Shown: positions 50,046 to 61,060, counted from the first letter of the stretch. The stretch: DNA of 64,000 bases from an uncultured Bradyrhizobium sp. (GCF_936943645.1 NZ_CAKZJO010000088.1:62001-126000); one strand, 5' to 3'. Numbers and translations: made by a program. The notes: generated by a model not told the origin, from the sequence alone.

Positions 50046-51509
50046 ATGTCGGACAAGGTTTCGCGTCGCCGATTTGCGAAACTCGCGGGGCTGTCTGCTG
50101 CCGGTCTGGCAAGTCCGCGGGATGTCGCAGAGGCCAGGCCGGCCGCGTCGTCGCGCTATACGAACGGCTTTCCGGCCGGCTTTCTCTGGGGCACGGCGAC
50201 CTCGTCCTATCAGGTCGAGGGTGCGGTCAACGAGGACGGGCGAGGGGCCTCGATCTGGGACAAGTTCGTGCGCATCCCCGGCAAGATCGAGGACGGCACC
50301 ACCGGTGACCGCGCCAACGAGCATTATCACCGCTACAAGGACGACATCGCGCTCATCAAGGCGCTCGGCTGCAAGGCCTATCGTTTCTCGGTGGCCTGGC
50401 CGCGGGTGTTTCCAGACGGCGACGGCAAGCCCAACCCGAAAGGGCTCGACTTCTACAACCGTCTGATCGACGAGCTCCTGAAGCATGGCATCGAGCCGTG
50501 GCTGACGCTCTATCATTGGGACCTGCCGCAATCGCTTCAGGATCGCTTCGGCGGCTGGCGCTCGACCGAGACCTGCAAGATCTTCGGCGACTATGCCGCC
50601 TATGTCGCCGAGCATCTGACCGATCGCGTCAGGAACGTGTTCACGCTGAACGAGAGCGGTCGCTTCGTCTATTTCGGCTACGGCATCGGCATCGACGCGC
50701 CCGGGCTGACGCTGCCGCAGGCCGAGGTCAACCAGATCAGGCACAACAGCGCGTTGGCGCATGGGCTCGCGGTGCAGGCGGTGCGGGCCCATGGCAGGCG
50801 CGGCACCAGAGTGGGCCCGGCCGAAAACGTCGATGCCTGCCTGCCGGCAATCGACACGCCGGAGAACGTGCGGGCCGCCGAGATCGCGCTGCGCGAGATG
50901 AATGCAGGCTATCTCAACGTCATCATGACGGGCCATTACACCGACGCCTTCCTGAAATACGCGGGGCCCAACGCGCCGAAATTCATCGAGGCGGAGCTCA
51001 AGATCATCTCCTCGCCGGTCGACTTCCTCGGCCTCAATATCTACGCGCCGCAGAACTACGTGGTGGCGTCCGATCAGGGCGCGGGCTTCATGCCGCTGCC
51101 GATCCCGAAATCGTTCCCGCACATGAATTCGGACTGGCTGCGCGTCGGGCCCGAGACGCTCTATTGGGTGCCGAAGCTGGCAGCCAAGATCTGGAAGACG
51201 GATGCGATCTACATCAGCGAGAACGGTGCATCCGGCGACGACGTCGTGACGCCGGACGGCAAGATCTACGACACCGACCGCATCATGTATCTGCGTAACT
51301 ACCTCGCCCAGCTTCAGCGCGCCACCGCCGAGGGCGTGCCGGTGCGCGGCTATTTCCTCTGGAGCCTGATGGACAATTTCGAGTGGGTGTATGGCTTGAA
51401 CAAGCGTTTCGGGCTGTACCACGTCAATTTCGACACGCAGGTGCGCACGCCGAAGCTCAGTGCGAGCTTCTACCGTAACGTGATCGCGAGGAACGCGGCG
51501 GGGGCGTGA
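50046..51509 (+). CDS. GH1 family beta-glucosidase-like enzyme with Tat signal
   Basis: 487 residues from ATG 50046. The N-terminus MSDKVSRRRFAKLAGLSAAG has a twin-arginine motif (SRRRFAK), so export in folded form is likely. GH1 blocks follow: GFLWGTATSSYQVEGAVNED, CKAYRFSVAWPRVFPDG and EPWLTLYHWDLPQSL. The acid/base is about Glu203 in TLNESGRF, where the family normally has NEP, and the nucleophile about Glu392 in YISENGAS. RGYFLWSLMDNFEWVYGLNK completes the aglycone side. It should hydrolyse beta-glucosides in the periplasm. Only the residue after the acid/base departs from the consensus. Confidence 0.88.
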   Translation: MSDKVSRRRFAKLAGLSAAGLASPRDVAEARPAASSRYTNGFPAGFLWGTATSSYQVEGAVNEDGRGASIWDKFVRIPGKIEDGTTGDRANEHYHRYKDDIALIKALGCKAYRFSVAWPRVFPDGDGKPNPKGLDFYNRLIDELLKHGIEPWLTLYHWDLPQSLQDRFGGWRSTETCKIFGDYAAYVAEHLTDRVRNVFTLNESGRFVYFGYGIGIDAPGLTLPQAEVNQIRHNSALAHGLAVQAVRAHGRRGTRVGPAENVDACLPAIDTPENVRAAEIALREMNAGYLNVIMTGHYTDAFLKYAGPNAPKFIEAELKIISSPVDFLGLNIYAPQNYVVASDQGAGFMPLPIPKSFPHMNSDWLRVGPETLYWVPKLAAKIWKTDAIYISENGASGDDVVTPDGKIYDTDRIMYLRNYLAQLQRATAEGVPVRGYFLWSLMDNFEWVYGLNKRFGLYHVNFDTQVRTPKLSASFYRNVIARNAAGA

Positions 51510-51524
51510 CTGAGGTCTCGGTGC

Positions 51525-51695
51525 CTTCGCCTCTCCCCGCGTGCGGAGAGAAGCCGGAATGTGCCACATCAAATTCCGGGTGAGGGGGACTCTCCGCGAG
51601 TCCATCTGCCACTGAGTTTGCTGAAGCTCCCCCTCACCCGGATTTTCCGCTGCGCGTAAAATCCGACCTTTCCCCGCACGCGGGGAGAGGCGAAG
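51525..51695. repeat. Palindromic repeat family D, copy 3
   Basis: CTTCGCCTCTCCCCGCGTGCGG and CCGCACGCGGGGAGAGGCGAAG form the outer stem, with only short mismatches. CCGGGTGAGGGGGACTC and CTCCCCCTCACCCGG pair inside, and TCCGCGAG is near the tip. It lies between two genes on the same strand, 78 bases before the thiolase start, and may end transcription from the GH1 gene. Confidence 0.8.
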
Positions 51696-51772
51696 ACGGC
51701 GTCCCACATTGACTCCCTTCTCTCCCTGATTCAGAACCGTCCTCAATAACCCACAACAAGAGGACGACGCCC

Positions 51773-53005
51773 ATGGCTGACGCACTGATCATCGATGCCT
51801 GCCGCACCCCGCGCGGCGTCGGCAAGGCCGGCAAGGGAGCGCTCTCGGGCATTCACCCGCAGCAACTCGGCGCCACCGTGCTGCGCGCGCTTGCCGAGCG
51901 CACGGGAATCGATACCGCCGACGTCGACGACATCGTCTGGGGTTGCAGCGCGCAGGTCGCGACCCAAGGCGGCGATCTCGGGCGAATGTCGGCGCTCGAT
52001 GCCGGCTATGACGTGCGCGCCAGCGCGGTGACGCTGGATCGTTTCTGCGGTTCCGGCATCACCAGCGTCAACATGGCGGCCTCCTCGATCATGGCGGGCG
52101 CGGAAGATCTCGTCATCGCCGGCGGCTGCGAGATGATGTCGATGGAAGGGCGCCGCGGCTCGGGCCCGATGATGATGGACAACGGCAATCTTCATCTGCG
52201 CGCCAGGCACCCGCAGTCGCATCAGGGCGTCTGCGCGGACGCGATCGCGACCATGGAGGGCATCACGCGGAGCGATGTCGACGCGCTCGGGCTTGAGAGC
52301 CAGAAGCGGGCCGCGCATGCGATGGCGAACGGGTACTTCAAGAAGAGCCTCGTGCCTGTTCACCGCGAAGACGGCAGCCTTGCGCTCGACCACGAGGAGT
52401 ATCCGCGGCCGCAGACCACGATGGAGGGGCTCAGCAGCCTGAAGCCGGCATTCCCGGCGATCGCCGACTATGCGCTCGACGACAAGGGCACGACCTATCG
52501 CGGCCTGATCCTGCAGAAATATCCCGATCTCGAGATCGACTTCGTGCACCACGCCGGCAATTCCTCCGGCGTCGTCGACGGCGCCGCTGCGATCCTGCTG
52601 GCCTCGCCCGCTTATGCGAGGGCGCACGGCCTCAAAGCCCGCGCCCGCGTGGTGGCGATGGCTAACATGGGGGACTCGCCGACCCTGATGCTGAACGCGC
52701 CGGTGCCGGCGACGAAGAAGGTGCTGGCGAAGGCGGGCCTGAGTATCGACGACATCGACCTGTTCGAGATCAACGAGGCCTTTGCGGTGGTGGCGGAAAA
52801 ATATATCCGCGACCTCAAGCTCGATCGCGCCAAGGTCAACGTCAACGGCGGCTCCATCGCGCTCGGTCATCCCATCGGCGCCACCGGCTCGATCCTGATC
52901 GGCACCGTGCTCGACGAGCTCGAGCGGCGCGACCTCAAGCGCGGCCTCGTCACCATGTGCGCTGCCGGCGGCATGGCGCCGGCCATCATCATCGAGCGCG
53001 TCTAG
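51773..53005 (+). CDS. Acetyl-CoA acetyltransferase / thiolase
   Basis: 410 residues from ATG 51773. The active-site Cys is about residue 92 in DRFCGSGITSVNMAA; the other signatures are EINEAFAVVAE, GSIALGHPIGATGS and TMCAAGGMAPAIII with the second catalytic Cys and His. It condenses or cleaves acyl-CoA: either acetoacetyl-CoA formation for PHB or beta-oxidation. The sequence VWGCSAQVATQGGDLGRMSA near residue 56 is more typical of the acetyl-CoA acyltransferase branch (FadA/FadI-like) than of PhaA. It stands alone, so the pathway is unresolved. Confidence 0.9.
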   Translation: MADALIIDACRTPRGVGKAGKGALSGIHPQQLGATVLRALAERTGIDTADVDDIVWGCSAQVATQGGDLGRMSALDAGYDVRASAVTLDRFCGSGITSVNMAASSIMAGAEDLVIAGGCEMMSMEGRRGSGPMMMDNGNLHLRARHPQSHQGVCADAIATMEGITRSDVDALGLESQKRAAHAMANGYFKKSLVPVHREDGSLALDHEEYPRPQTTMEGLSSLKPAFPAIADYALDDKGTTYRGLILQKYPDLEIDFVHHAGNSSGVVDGAAAILLASPAYARAHGLKARARVVAMANMGDSPTLMLNAPVPATKKVLAKAGLSIDDIDLFEINEAFAVVAEKYIRDLKLDRAKVNVNGGSIALGHPIGATGSILIGTVLDELERRDLKRGLVTMCAAGGMAPAIIIERV

Positions 53006-53019
53006 CCGATCGCCTGTCG

Positions 53020-53047
53020 CTTTCTCCCTGTTTTTACGGGGAGAAAG
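53020..53047 (+). terminator. Hairpin after the thiolase gene
   Basis: CTTTCTCCC and GGGAGAAAG form a nine-base stem with a T-rich ten-base loop, starting 15 bases after the thiolase stop. It lacks a following T run, so intrinsic termination is uncertain. Confidence 0.4.
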
Positions 53048-53090
53048 ACCGCGACATGCGCTCCGAACCTTATTTTTCAGGGTGAATCGC

Positions 53091-53117
53091 GACCGGCCTT
53101 TCACAAAAGGGCCGGTC
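53091..53117. other. Strong hairpin upstream of the HU gene
   Basis: GACCGGCC and GGCCGGTC pair, with TTT and AAA extending the stem around CACA. It lies in the 342-base gap between the thiolase and HU genes, about 230 bases before the HU start; the rest of that gap shows no gene. It could be a leader structure, an attenuator or the end of an unannotated small RNA. Confidence 0.45.
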
Positions 53118-53347
53118 GTCGCTTGTGAAAAGCGGCGAATCAGTTTTAGCAAGATGTCGTGCGGGCCTTTGAAACAAGGCAAAATCCGCTGCTCGAGGCT
53201 TCTTCCGCTCTGGAAGCAGCTAAAACGCAGGGTTTTTTGTCGGATGAGGGCAAAAAAGCCCGTAAAACCGCGACAAAACTGTGCAGAAGGCTATAGGCCT
53301 TCGCCGGTTGGTCTAATATGCAGCCGTCACGAATCAGAGGAGACACG

Positions 53348-53650
53348 ATGGCCACCCAAATGTCCAAATCGCAGTTGATCGAAAAGATTGCGACCGCCAC
53401 TGAGCTTTCCAAGCGCGACGTCAAGAACGTCATGGAGACGCTGACCGACGTCGGTCACAAGGAGCTCAAGAAGAACGGCCTGTTCCTGGTGCCGGGCTTC
53501 GCCAAGTTCGTCGTCATCAAGAAGCCCGCGACCAAGGCTCGCAAGGGCACCAATCCGTTCACGGGCGAAGAGATGATGTTCAAGGCCAAGCCGGCCCGCA
53601 AGATCGTCCGCGCCCGCCCGGTCAAGGCGGCCAAGGACGCCGTGGGCTAA
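53348..53650 (+). CDS. HU family DNA-binding protein
   Basis: 100 residues from ATG 53348, with GAGGAGACACG upstream. The HU fold appears as SKSQLIEKIATATELSKRDV (helices), HKELKKNGLFLVPGFAKFVV and KPATKARKGTNPFTGEEMMF, the arm that inserts into the minor groove; NPFTGE replaces the usual NPxTGE-type turn. A basic tail (KPARKIVRARPVKAAKDAVG) extends about ten residues beyond classic HU, as in the many alphaproteobacterial HU paralogues. It bends and compacts DNA. Confidence 0.92.
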   Translation: MATQMSKSQLIEKIATATELSKRDVKNVMETLTDVGHKELKKNGLFLVPGFAKFVVIKKPATKARKGTNPFTGEEMMFKAKPARKIVRARPVKAAKDAVG

Positions 53651-53656
53651 CAACGC

Positions 53657-53691
53657 AAAGGCCCCCTCGGGTTGGAGGGGGCCTTTTGTTT
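53657..53691 (+). terminator. Rho-independent terminator of the HU gene
   Basis: GGCCCCCTC and GAGGGGGCC form a nine-base stem with a six-base loop, followed by TTTTGTTT, seven bases after the HU stop codon. Confidence 0.9.
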
Positions 53692-53722
53692 GGGGCAGCC
53701 GCGAGGGCTTGAGACGGAGGGC

Positions 53723-53878
53723 TCAACCCTTGCGGCGCTTCACCCGGACCGGGACAGGCTGAAGCCGCGGCTCGGGTCCTGCCAGCGCATCGCGCACCCG
53801 GTCAATGGTGCGACCGAGCAGCTGGCGCAGCCGCTGCGTTGTCCGCGACCGCTTCGCTTCTTCCAGCAGTTTCTTCAT
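53723..53878 (-). CDS. 51-residue basic small protein downstream of lon
   Basis: ATG 53878 lies five bases after the lon stop codon and is preceded by GGAG at nine bases, so it would be translated from the lon transcript. The product starts MKKLLEEAKRSRTTQRLRQL and ends VPVRVKRRKG, with many Arg and Lys and no acidic second half. It could bind nucleic acid or be a Lon cofactor or substrate; neither is shown. Its codon pattern and ribosome site make it more than a chance frame, but confidence is moderate. Confidence 0.55.
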   Translation of the reverse strand: MKKLLEEAKRSRTTQRLRQLLGRTIDRVRDALAGPEPRLQPVPVRVKRRKG

Positions 53879-53883
53879 CGCAT

Positions 53884-56268
<2,385 letters not shown>

Positions 56269-56276
56269 GATCGACC

Positions 56277-56660
56277 TCAGGATTTGGCGAGGCGCAGAGC
56301 GACGCAGCCGTCCATGACGAAGCGGCTGATGGCGTAGCGGCCAAGGGGCAAGGCAATGCGGCGCTCGAAACGCCCCTGCGGCAGCTCGAGCCGGTGGATG
56401 CGGGCGTTGCGGAGCTCCGGCGGGAGGGTGCGCTGGCCCGAGATGACGAGCACGCCGTCATGAATGACCGTCTCGACATTGTCCGGGTTGACGCCGGGAA
56501 GCGCGACCAGGATCAGGAGCTCGTGCTCGGTTTCCAGCACGTCGATCGGCGGCTCCCAGCAGGCTTCCTGGCGGCCGAACTGCTGCCGCAGCCGTTCGGC
56601 GCGGGTCAGCTGGTCCAGGGCTTCGGACAGCATCCAGTCGAGGGGATTTTTGGGTTGCAT
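56277..56660 (-). CDS. Small heat-shock protein, Hsp20/alpha-crystallin type
   Basis: 127 residues from ATG 56660; ATGs at 56690 and 56738 are in frame, and none has a clear ribosome site. The alpha-crystallin domain spans about residues 35-110: PPIDVLETEHELLILVALPG, VNPDNVETVIHDGVLVISGQ and RIHRLELPQGRFERRIALP. The conserved A-x-x-x-n-G-v-L core is replaced by YAISRFVMDGCVALRL, and the C-terminal I-x-I motif is missing. It would hold unfolding proteins for release to the Lon encoded directly downstream. Confidence 0.85.
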   Translation of the reverse strand: MQPKNPLDWMLSEALDQLTRAERLRQQFGRQEACWEPPIDVLETEHELLILVALPGVNPDNVETVIHDGVLVISGQRTLPPELRNARIHRLELPQGRFERRIALPLGRYAISRFVMDGCVALRLAKS

Positions 56661-56788
56661 GTTGGGGCTCGGGGGTGGGAAAGCCTGCATATGGTGCCGG
56701 TTCCCGGGAAATCCAGTGCGCTGGCGCTGGCGTGCCATGCGCCGTCGTGCGATCCAAAAACAAACCTCGCGCTACCGGTCCAAACAGC

Positions 56789-56813
56789 AACGCCGCGGCA
56801 TGGCCGCGGCGTT
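56789..56813 (-). terminator. Hairpin downstream of the DUF892 gene
   Basis: AACGCCGCGGC and GCCGCGGCGTT form a perfect eleven-base stem around a three-base loop, 24 bases after the stop of the gene at 56837-57403. On the minus strand it is followed by GCTGTTTGG, a weak T tract. Confidence 0.65.
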
Positions 56814-56836
56814 TCGTCATCGTCAACGCGCAGAGG

Positions 56837-57403
56837 TCAGGCCGCGGCGCGGTATTCTTCTTCCGCCTCGAGGTTGATCACGGACGTCGCGAGCTCGGTC
56901 AGCGTATGGTCTGTCGCCTCTTCCTCGTCCAGCGTCTCCTGAAGCAGCCTTGCCGCGTCCTGCATGCCGAGCTCCTCGGCCCAGGTGCGCAAGGTGCCGT
57001 AGCGGGAGATCTCGTAGTGCTCGACAGCTTGAGCCGCCGCGAGCAGTCCCGCGTCGAGCGCCGGCGCGCCCTTGAAGTCCTTCATGATCTCGGCGCCCTC
57101 GTCGGTGATGCCGTTGATGGCCTCGCAGGGCTTGCCGCGCGCCGGCTTGCCCAGCATCTTGAAGATCTGGTCGAGCCGTCTGACCTGGCCCTGGGTCTCG
57201 CGCAGGTGCTTGTTGAAGGCCGCCGCCAGGTCCTTCGATTGCGCGGCCTTGGCCATCTTCGGCAGGGTCTTGATGATCTTGTTCTCGGCGAAATAGATGT
57301 CCTTCAGCGTCTCCAGAAACAGATCGCTCAGCATCTTCGGCGCCTGACGCGGGCGGCGGACCGCGGTCTTCTTCGTCGTGCGTTTCTTTGCTCGTTTAGC
57401 CAT
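56837..57403 (-). CDS. DUF892 ferritin-like (YciE/YciF) protein
   Basis: 188 residues from ATG 57403. A basic tail (MAKRAKKRTTKKTAVRRPRQ) precedes the ferritin-like four-helix bundle: DLFLETLKDIYFAENKIIKT, HLRETQGQVRRLDQIFKMLG, AAAQAVEHYEISRYGTLRTW and LLQETLDEEEATDHTLTELA. Glu and His at helix positions (E of IYFAEN, H of FNKHLRET, E-H of VEHYE, E of EEEATDH) fit a di-iron site. Such proteins are made under osmotic or general stress, in keeping with the hsp20-lon neighbours. The Lys/Arg tail may bind DNA. Confidence 0.88.
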   Translation of the reverse strand: MAKRAKKRTTKKTAVRRPRQAPKMLSDLFLETLKDIYFAENKIIKTLPKMAKAAQSKDLAAAFNKHLRETQGQVRRLDQIFKMLGKPARGKPCEAINGITDEGAEIMKDFKGAPALDAGLLAAAQAVEHYEISRYGTLRTWAEELGMQDAARLLQETLDEEEATDHTLTELATSVINLEAEEEYRAAA

Positions 57404-57515
57404 ACGTCCTCCTCATGAGGTCACACGGGAAGGCACTTCCTTCCTCAATCCTCAGGCCATCAAAGCTCCTTGAACAACGAAAGTTCCAAACGCCGCCGGC
57501 GCGCGCGGCGACTGC

Positions 57516-57722
57516 TCAGGTCGGACGCTTCTGGGGGTCTTCCTGGCGCTGCCGTGCCTCGGTGTTGCGATCGAGCTGCGCCCGCTCGCCGCGGCGCAAG
57601 TGGCCGGCCTTCATCACGCCGTAGACCAGGACTCCGCCGAGCACGAAGGCCCCGATGAACCAGAGCCAAAGCATCTGGGCCGAGGCGTGACCGAGGAGCA
57701 TTCCAATTCCACTGTCGCCCAT
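57516..57722 (-). CDS. Small single-span membrane protein
   Basis: 68 residues from ATG 57722, with GGGAG at seven bases; an ATG two codons earlier is too close. One membrane helix (MLWLWFIGAFVLGGVLVYGV) is followed by a charged tail AGHLRRGERAQLDRNTEARQ. Function unknown. It lies between the stress genes and marC. Confidence 0.6.
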   Translation of the reverse strand: MGDSGIGMLLGHASAQMLWLWFIGAFVLGGVLVYGVMKAGHLRRGERAQLDRNTEARQRQEDPQKRPT

Positions 57723-57809
57723 TGTCATCTCCCGTGATTTCCAAAGCCGCTTTGCTGGGCTAAGTCAGCCCGGCCGCCATCGTTCCTGCGTCCAAGGACC
57801 ACGCCGACC

Positions 57810-58436
57810 ATGCTCGACTTCGCTTTATCCGCCTTCGTGACGCTGCTGCTGGTGGTTGACCCGGTCGGCCTCGCGCCGGCGTTTCTCGCCGCCACTGGCG
57901 GCATGCCCGACAAGGTCAAGCGCACGATCGCGCTGCGCGCGCCGCTGATCGCGGCCTCGATCCTGGTGGTGATCGCGCTGGTCGGAAACTGGCTGCTGCG
58001 CCAGCTCGGGATCGGCATCCCTGCCTTCCAGATCGCCGGCGGGCTGCTGCTGTTCGGCGTATCCTACCAGATGATCTTCGGCGATCGCCCGCATCGCGAG
58101 GCCCGCGAGGCCGACAAGGCGACCTCCGAGCACGCCTCCGACGTTGCGGTGTTTCCCCTGGCCATCCCGATGATGGCCGGCCCCGGCGCGATCGCGACCA
58201 CGCTGCTGCTGTCGGGCGATGCTGGCTACGGGACGAAGCTCGCGATCATCATCGCGGTCGTCGTCTCGGTCTGCCTGATCTGCATGCTGTGCTTCGTCTC
58301 GGCCCACCTGATCGCGCGCACCCTGGGGCGCACCGGCAATGCCGTGATCTCGCGCGTCCTCGGCATGCTGCTCGCGGCCTATTCCGTTCAGTTCGTGATC
58401 AACGGGATTGCGGCTGTCCGGACCAGCCTGTCATAG
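57810..58436 (+). CDS. MarC/NAAT family membrane protein
   Basis: 208 residues from ATG 57810. Six helices: LSAFVTLLLVVDPVGLAPAF, LIAASILVVIALVGNWLLRQ, FQIAGGLLLFGVSYQMIFGD, FPLAIPMMAGPGAIATTLLL, LAIIIAVVVSVCLICMLCFV and ISRVLGMLLAAYSVQFVING. The DPVGLAPAFLA and AIPMMAGPGAI pair is the MarC signature. The family was once linked to antibiotic resistance but its function is not established; some relatives move neutral amino acids. Confidence 0.88.
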   Translation: MLDFALSAFVTLLLVVDPVGLAPAFLAATGGMPDKVKRTIALRAPLIAASILVVIALVGNWLLRQLGIGIPAFQIAGGLLLFGVSYQMIFGDRPHREAREADKATSEHASDVAVFPLAIPMMAGPGAIATTLLLSGDAGYGTKLAIIIAVVVSVCLICMLCFVSAHLIARTLGRTGNAVISRVLGMLLAAYSVQFVINGIAAVRTSLS

Positions 58437-58593
58437 GGCTGCGATATCAGGTGAATCCATTGATTTTGCCTTCCATTTTGGGGTTTGGCAGGAGCGTCGC
58501 CAGTCCGGCGCCGGATCCGGGTCGCTTTCGCTTGCACTGCCATGTTGCTTTGACGTACTTCCGTTCTAACAAGTCGATCGTCGGGAAATCGGG

Positions 58594-59247
58594 ATGTCGA
58601 TGACAGCGGACGAGCTCGCCAAGAGACAGGCCATCATCGACGCCTGCCTGCGCATGAACGCGCTCGGCATCAACCAGGGCACCTCCGGCAACATCTCTGT
58701 CCGGCATGTGGACGGGCTCCTGGTCACGCCGACCAGCGTGCCCTATGAAGCCATGACGCCGGAGCAGATCGTCTTCATGACCATGGACGGCACCCACGCG
58801 CCGGATCAGAAGCCGTCGAGCGAATGGCGCTTTCATCGCGACATCCTGAAGTCGCGACCCGACGTCAACGCCGTTGTGCACGCCCATCCGACCTATTGCA
58901 CCATCCTCGCCATCATGGGCATGGAGATTCCGCCGGTGCACTACATGATTGCGGCGGCTGGCGGCGACAGCATCCGCTGCGCACCCTATGCGACCTTCGG
59001 AACCGTCGAGCTGTCCGACCATGCGGTGCGGGCCCTGGAGGGCCGGCTCGCCTGCCTGCTCGACCACCACGGCATGATCGCGATCGGCAAGACGCTGGAC
59101 AAGGCGATGTGGCTGGGCGTCGAGGTCGAGACGCTGGCGCGGCAGTATCACGGCTGCCTCCAGATCGGGAAGCCGCCATTGCTTCCGAGCGACGAGATCG
59201 AGCGGGTCCGCCAGCGCATGGCCGGCTACGGCCTGTCCGAAGGTTAG
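58594..59247 (+). CDS. Class II aldolase / fuculose-phosphate aldolase-like protein
   Basis: 217 residues from ATG 58594. NQGTSGNISVRHVDGLLVTP binds the phosphate, SSEWRFHRDI carries the catalytic Glu near residue 73, and AVVHAHPTYCTILA plus LDHHGMIAIG give the zinc His residues. It would cleave a sugar-phosphate or related hydroxy-acid to a three-carbon unit and an aldehyde. The substrate is not fixed by sequence. It is followed 14 bases later by the channel gene, with which it may be cotranscribed. Confidence 0.87.
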   Translation: MSMTADELAKRQAIIDACLRMNALGINQGTSGNISVRHVDGLLVTPTSVPYEAMTPEQIVFMTMDGTHAPDQKPSSEWRFHRDILKSRPDVNAVVHAHPTYCTILAIMGMEIPPVHYMIAAAGGDSIRCAPYATFGTVELSDHAVRALEGRLACLLDHHGMIAIGKTLDKAMWLGVEVETLARQYHGCLQIGKPPLLPSDEIERVRQRMAGYGLSEG

Positions 59248-59260
59248 GGCAGGGCATAAA

Positions 59261-61048
59261 GTGTTCGTGCGGATCAGGCATCTCGTCGATCGCAAGGGAA
59301 CGAACCGCACCATGGTTCGGCTGCGCGCCCTCTTGCGCAGCAACGAGTTCTACCTGATCCCGCTGTCGCTGGTGATCGGCACGCTCGCCGGGGCGATCGT
59401 GACGCTGATGGCCGAGATCGCGCAGATCGCACATGTGGTGATCTACGGCATCCCCATCGACGTGCGCCTCTCGTCCAACGCCTATGTCAGTCCCTTCGCC
59501 GCGCTGATCGCCCCTGCGCTCGGCGGGCTCGCGCTCGGCATCATGGAATGGTCGCGGCGGCGGATGAAGATCTCGAGCGCGGTCGACCCGATCGAGGCGA
59601 ACGCGCTGCGCGGGGGCAATCTGTCGATGCGCGACAGCGTGGTGGTGTCGAGCCAGACGCTGATTTCCAACGGCTGCGGCGCTTCGGTCGGGCTCGAGGC
59701 CGGCTACACCCAGATCGGCTCGGGCATCGCCTCGCTGTTCGGCAAGTTCTTCAACCTGCGCCGCAACGATCTTCGCCTGATGGTCGGTTGCGGAGCCGCC
59801 GCGGCGATTGCGGCGGCGTTCGGCGCCCCGATCACCGGTGCCTTCTATGCCTGCGAGCTGATCGTCGGCGTCTATTCGGTCGGCAGCGCGGCGCCGATCC
59901 TGGCCGCCTCGCTTGCGGGCGCGCTGACCGCGCAATGGCTGGGCGGTGCGCCGTACTCGCTGGAGATCCCCAAGGTCAGCGCCGTCGGCGTCGAGCAATA
60001 TCTGGCGCTGATCGGGCTCGCTCTCGTCACCAGCGGCGTCGGTATCGCCGTGATGCGATCCTCGCCGAACTTCGAGCGCCTGTTCGCCTGGCTGCCGGTC
60101 TGGCTGCGACCGGTGTTCGGCGGCCTCATCGTCGGTGGCTTCGCCATCGTCACGCCGCAGGTGCTGGCGGCCGGCCACGGCGCCATGGTGCTCGATCTGT
60201 TTCACGAGATGGCGATCGGCACCATCGCGCTGATCATCGCCCTGAAGGTGACGGCGTGTCTGATCTCGCTCGCCTCGGGCTTCCGCGGCGGCCTGTTCTT
60301 CGCTTCGCTGTTCGTCGGCAGCCTGATCGGTAAGTTCTTCGCGGCGGTGCTGCTCCTGATCAGCCCGAACTTCGTGATCGATCCGCTGGTCGCGATGCTG
60401 ACGGGCATGGCGACGCTCGGCGTCGCCATCGTCGGCGGGCCCCTGACCATGTCGTTCCTCGTGCTCGAGATGACGCGCAACGTCGACGTCACCGCCGTGG
60501 TGCTGGCCGGCTGCATCGTCACCTCGATCTGCGTCCGCTTCATGTTCGGCCATTCCTTCTCGACCTGGCGCCTGCATTTGCGCGGCGAGACCATCCGTAG
60601 CGCCAACGACGTCGGCTGGCTGCGCAACCTCACCGTCGAGCGCCTGATGCGCTCCGACGTCGGCAAGGTGCCCTCGACTACCACGATCGCGGCCGTGCGC
60701 CGCGAATTCGTGCTGGGCTCGCGGCCGGGCGTCGTCATCGTCAACAATGCCGACGAATATGTCGGCCTCGTCCTGCTGCCCGACCTGTTCTCCAGCGACC
60801 TCGATACCATCGCCGACGACATCCAGGTGATCGAGCTCGCCCGCCTGATCGACATCGTCTTGATCCCCGAAATGAACGTGAAGTCGGCGATGGCGGTGTT
60901 CGACGAAGCCGAGGCCGAGATGCTGGCGGTGGTGGATTCCACCGACAGCCGCAAGGTGGTCGGCTTCCTCACCGAAAACTTCGCCCGCCGCCGCTATGTC
61001 GAGGAGATCGACAAGGCGACGAGGGGCGTGCTGGGCGCGCTGTCGTAA
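59261..61048 (+). CDS. ClC-family chloride channel or antiporter with CBS-like tail
   Basis: 595 residues from GTG 59261, only 14 bases after the aldolase stop; an ATG at 59312 would shorten it by 17. The ion-path signatures are NGCGASVGLEAGYTQIGSG, in which the gating Glu is present although the usual GREGP is GLEAG, and ASGFRGGLFFASLFVGSLIG. About ten membrane helices are visible up to residue 430. The cytoplasmic C-terminus has two divergent CBS-like repeats (VERLMRSDVGKVPSTTTIAA, then IVLIPEMNVKSAMAVFDEAE). It would move chloride or another anion, perhaps with protons, across the inner membrane. Confidence 0.87.
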   Translation: MFVRIRHLVDRKGTNRTMVRLRALLRSNEFYLIPLSLVIGTLAGAIVTLMAEIAQIAHVVIYGIPIDVRLSSNAYVSPFAALIAPALGGLALGIMEWSRRRMKISSAVDPIEANALRGGNLSMRDSVVVSSQTLISNGCGASVGLEAGYTQIGSGIASLFGKFFNLRRNDLRLMVGCGAAAAIAAAFGAPITGAFYACELIVGVYSVGSAAPILAASLAGALTAQWLGGAPYSLEIPKVSAVGVEQYLALIGLALVTSGVGIAVMRSSPNFERLFAWLPVWLRPVFGGLIVGGFAIVTPQVLAAGHGAMVLDLFHEMAIGTIALIIALKVTACLISLASGFRGGLFFASLFVGSLIGKFFAAVLLLISPNFVIDPLVAMLTGMATLGVAIVGGPLTMSFLVLEMTRNVDVTAVVLAGCIVTSICVRFMFGHSFSTWRLHLRGETIRSANDVGWLRNLTVERLMRSDVGKVPSTTTIAAVRREFVLGSRPGVVIVNNADEYVGLVLLPDLFSSDLDTIADDIQVIELARLIDIVLIPEMNVKSAMAVFDEAEAEMLAVVDSTDSRKVVGFLTENFARRRYVEEIDKATRGVLGALS

Positions 61049-61060
61049 CGCGCTGGCCGT

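Noticed and set aside
56661..56780. ROSE-type RNA thermometer upstream of hsp20
   Set aside because: ROSE elements are known from Bradyrhizobium small heat-shock genes, but the expected pairing of a TTGCT-like word with an AGGA ribosome site next to the start is not present.
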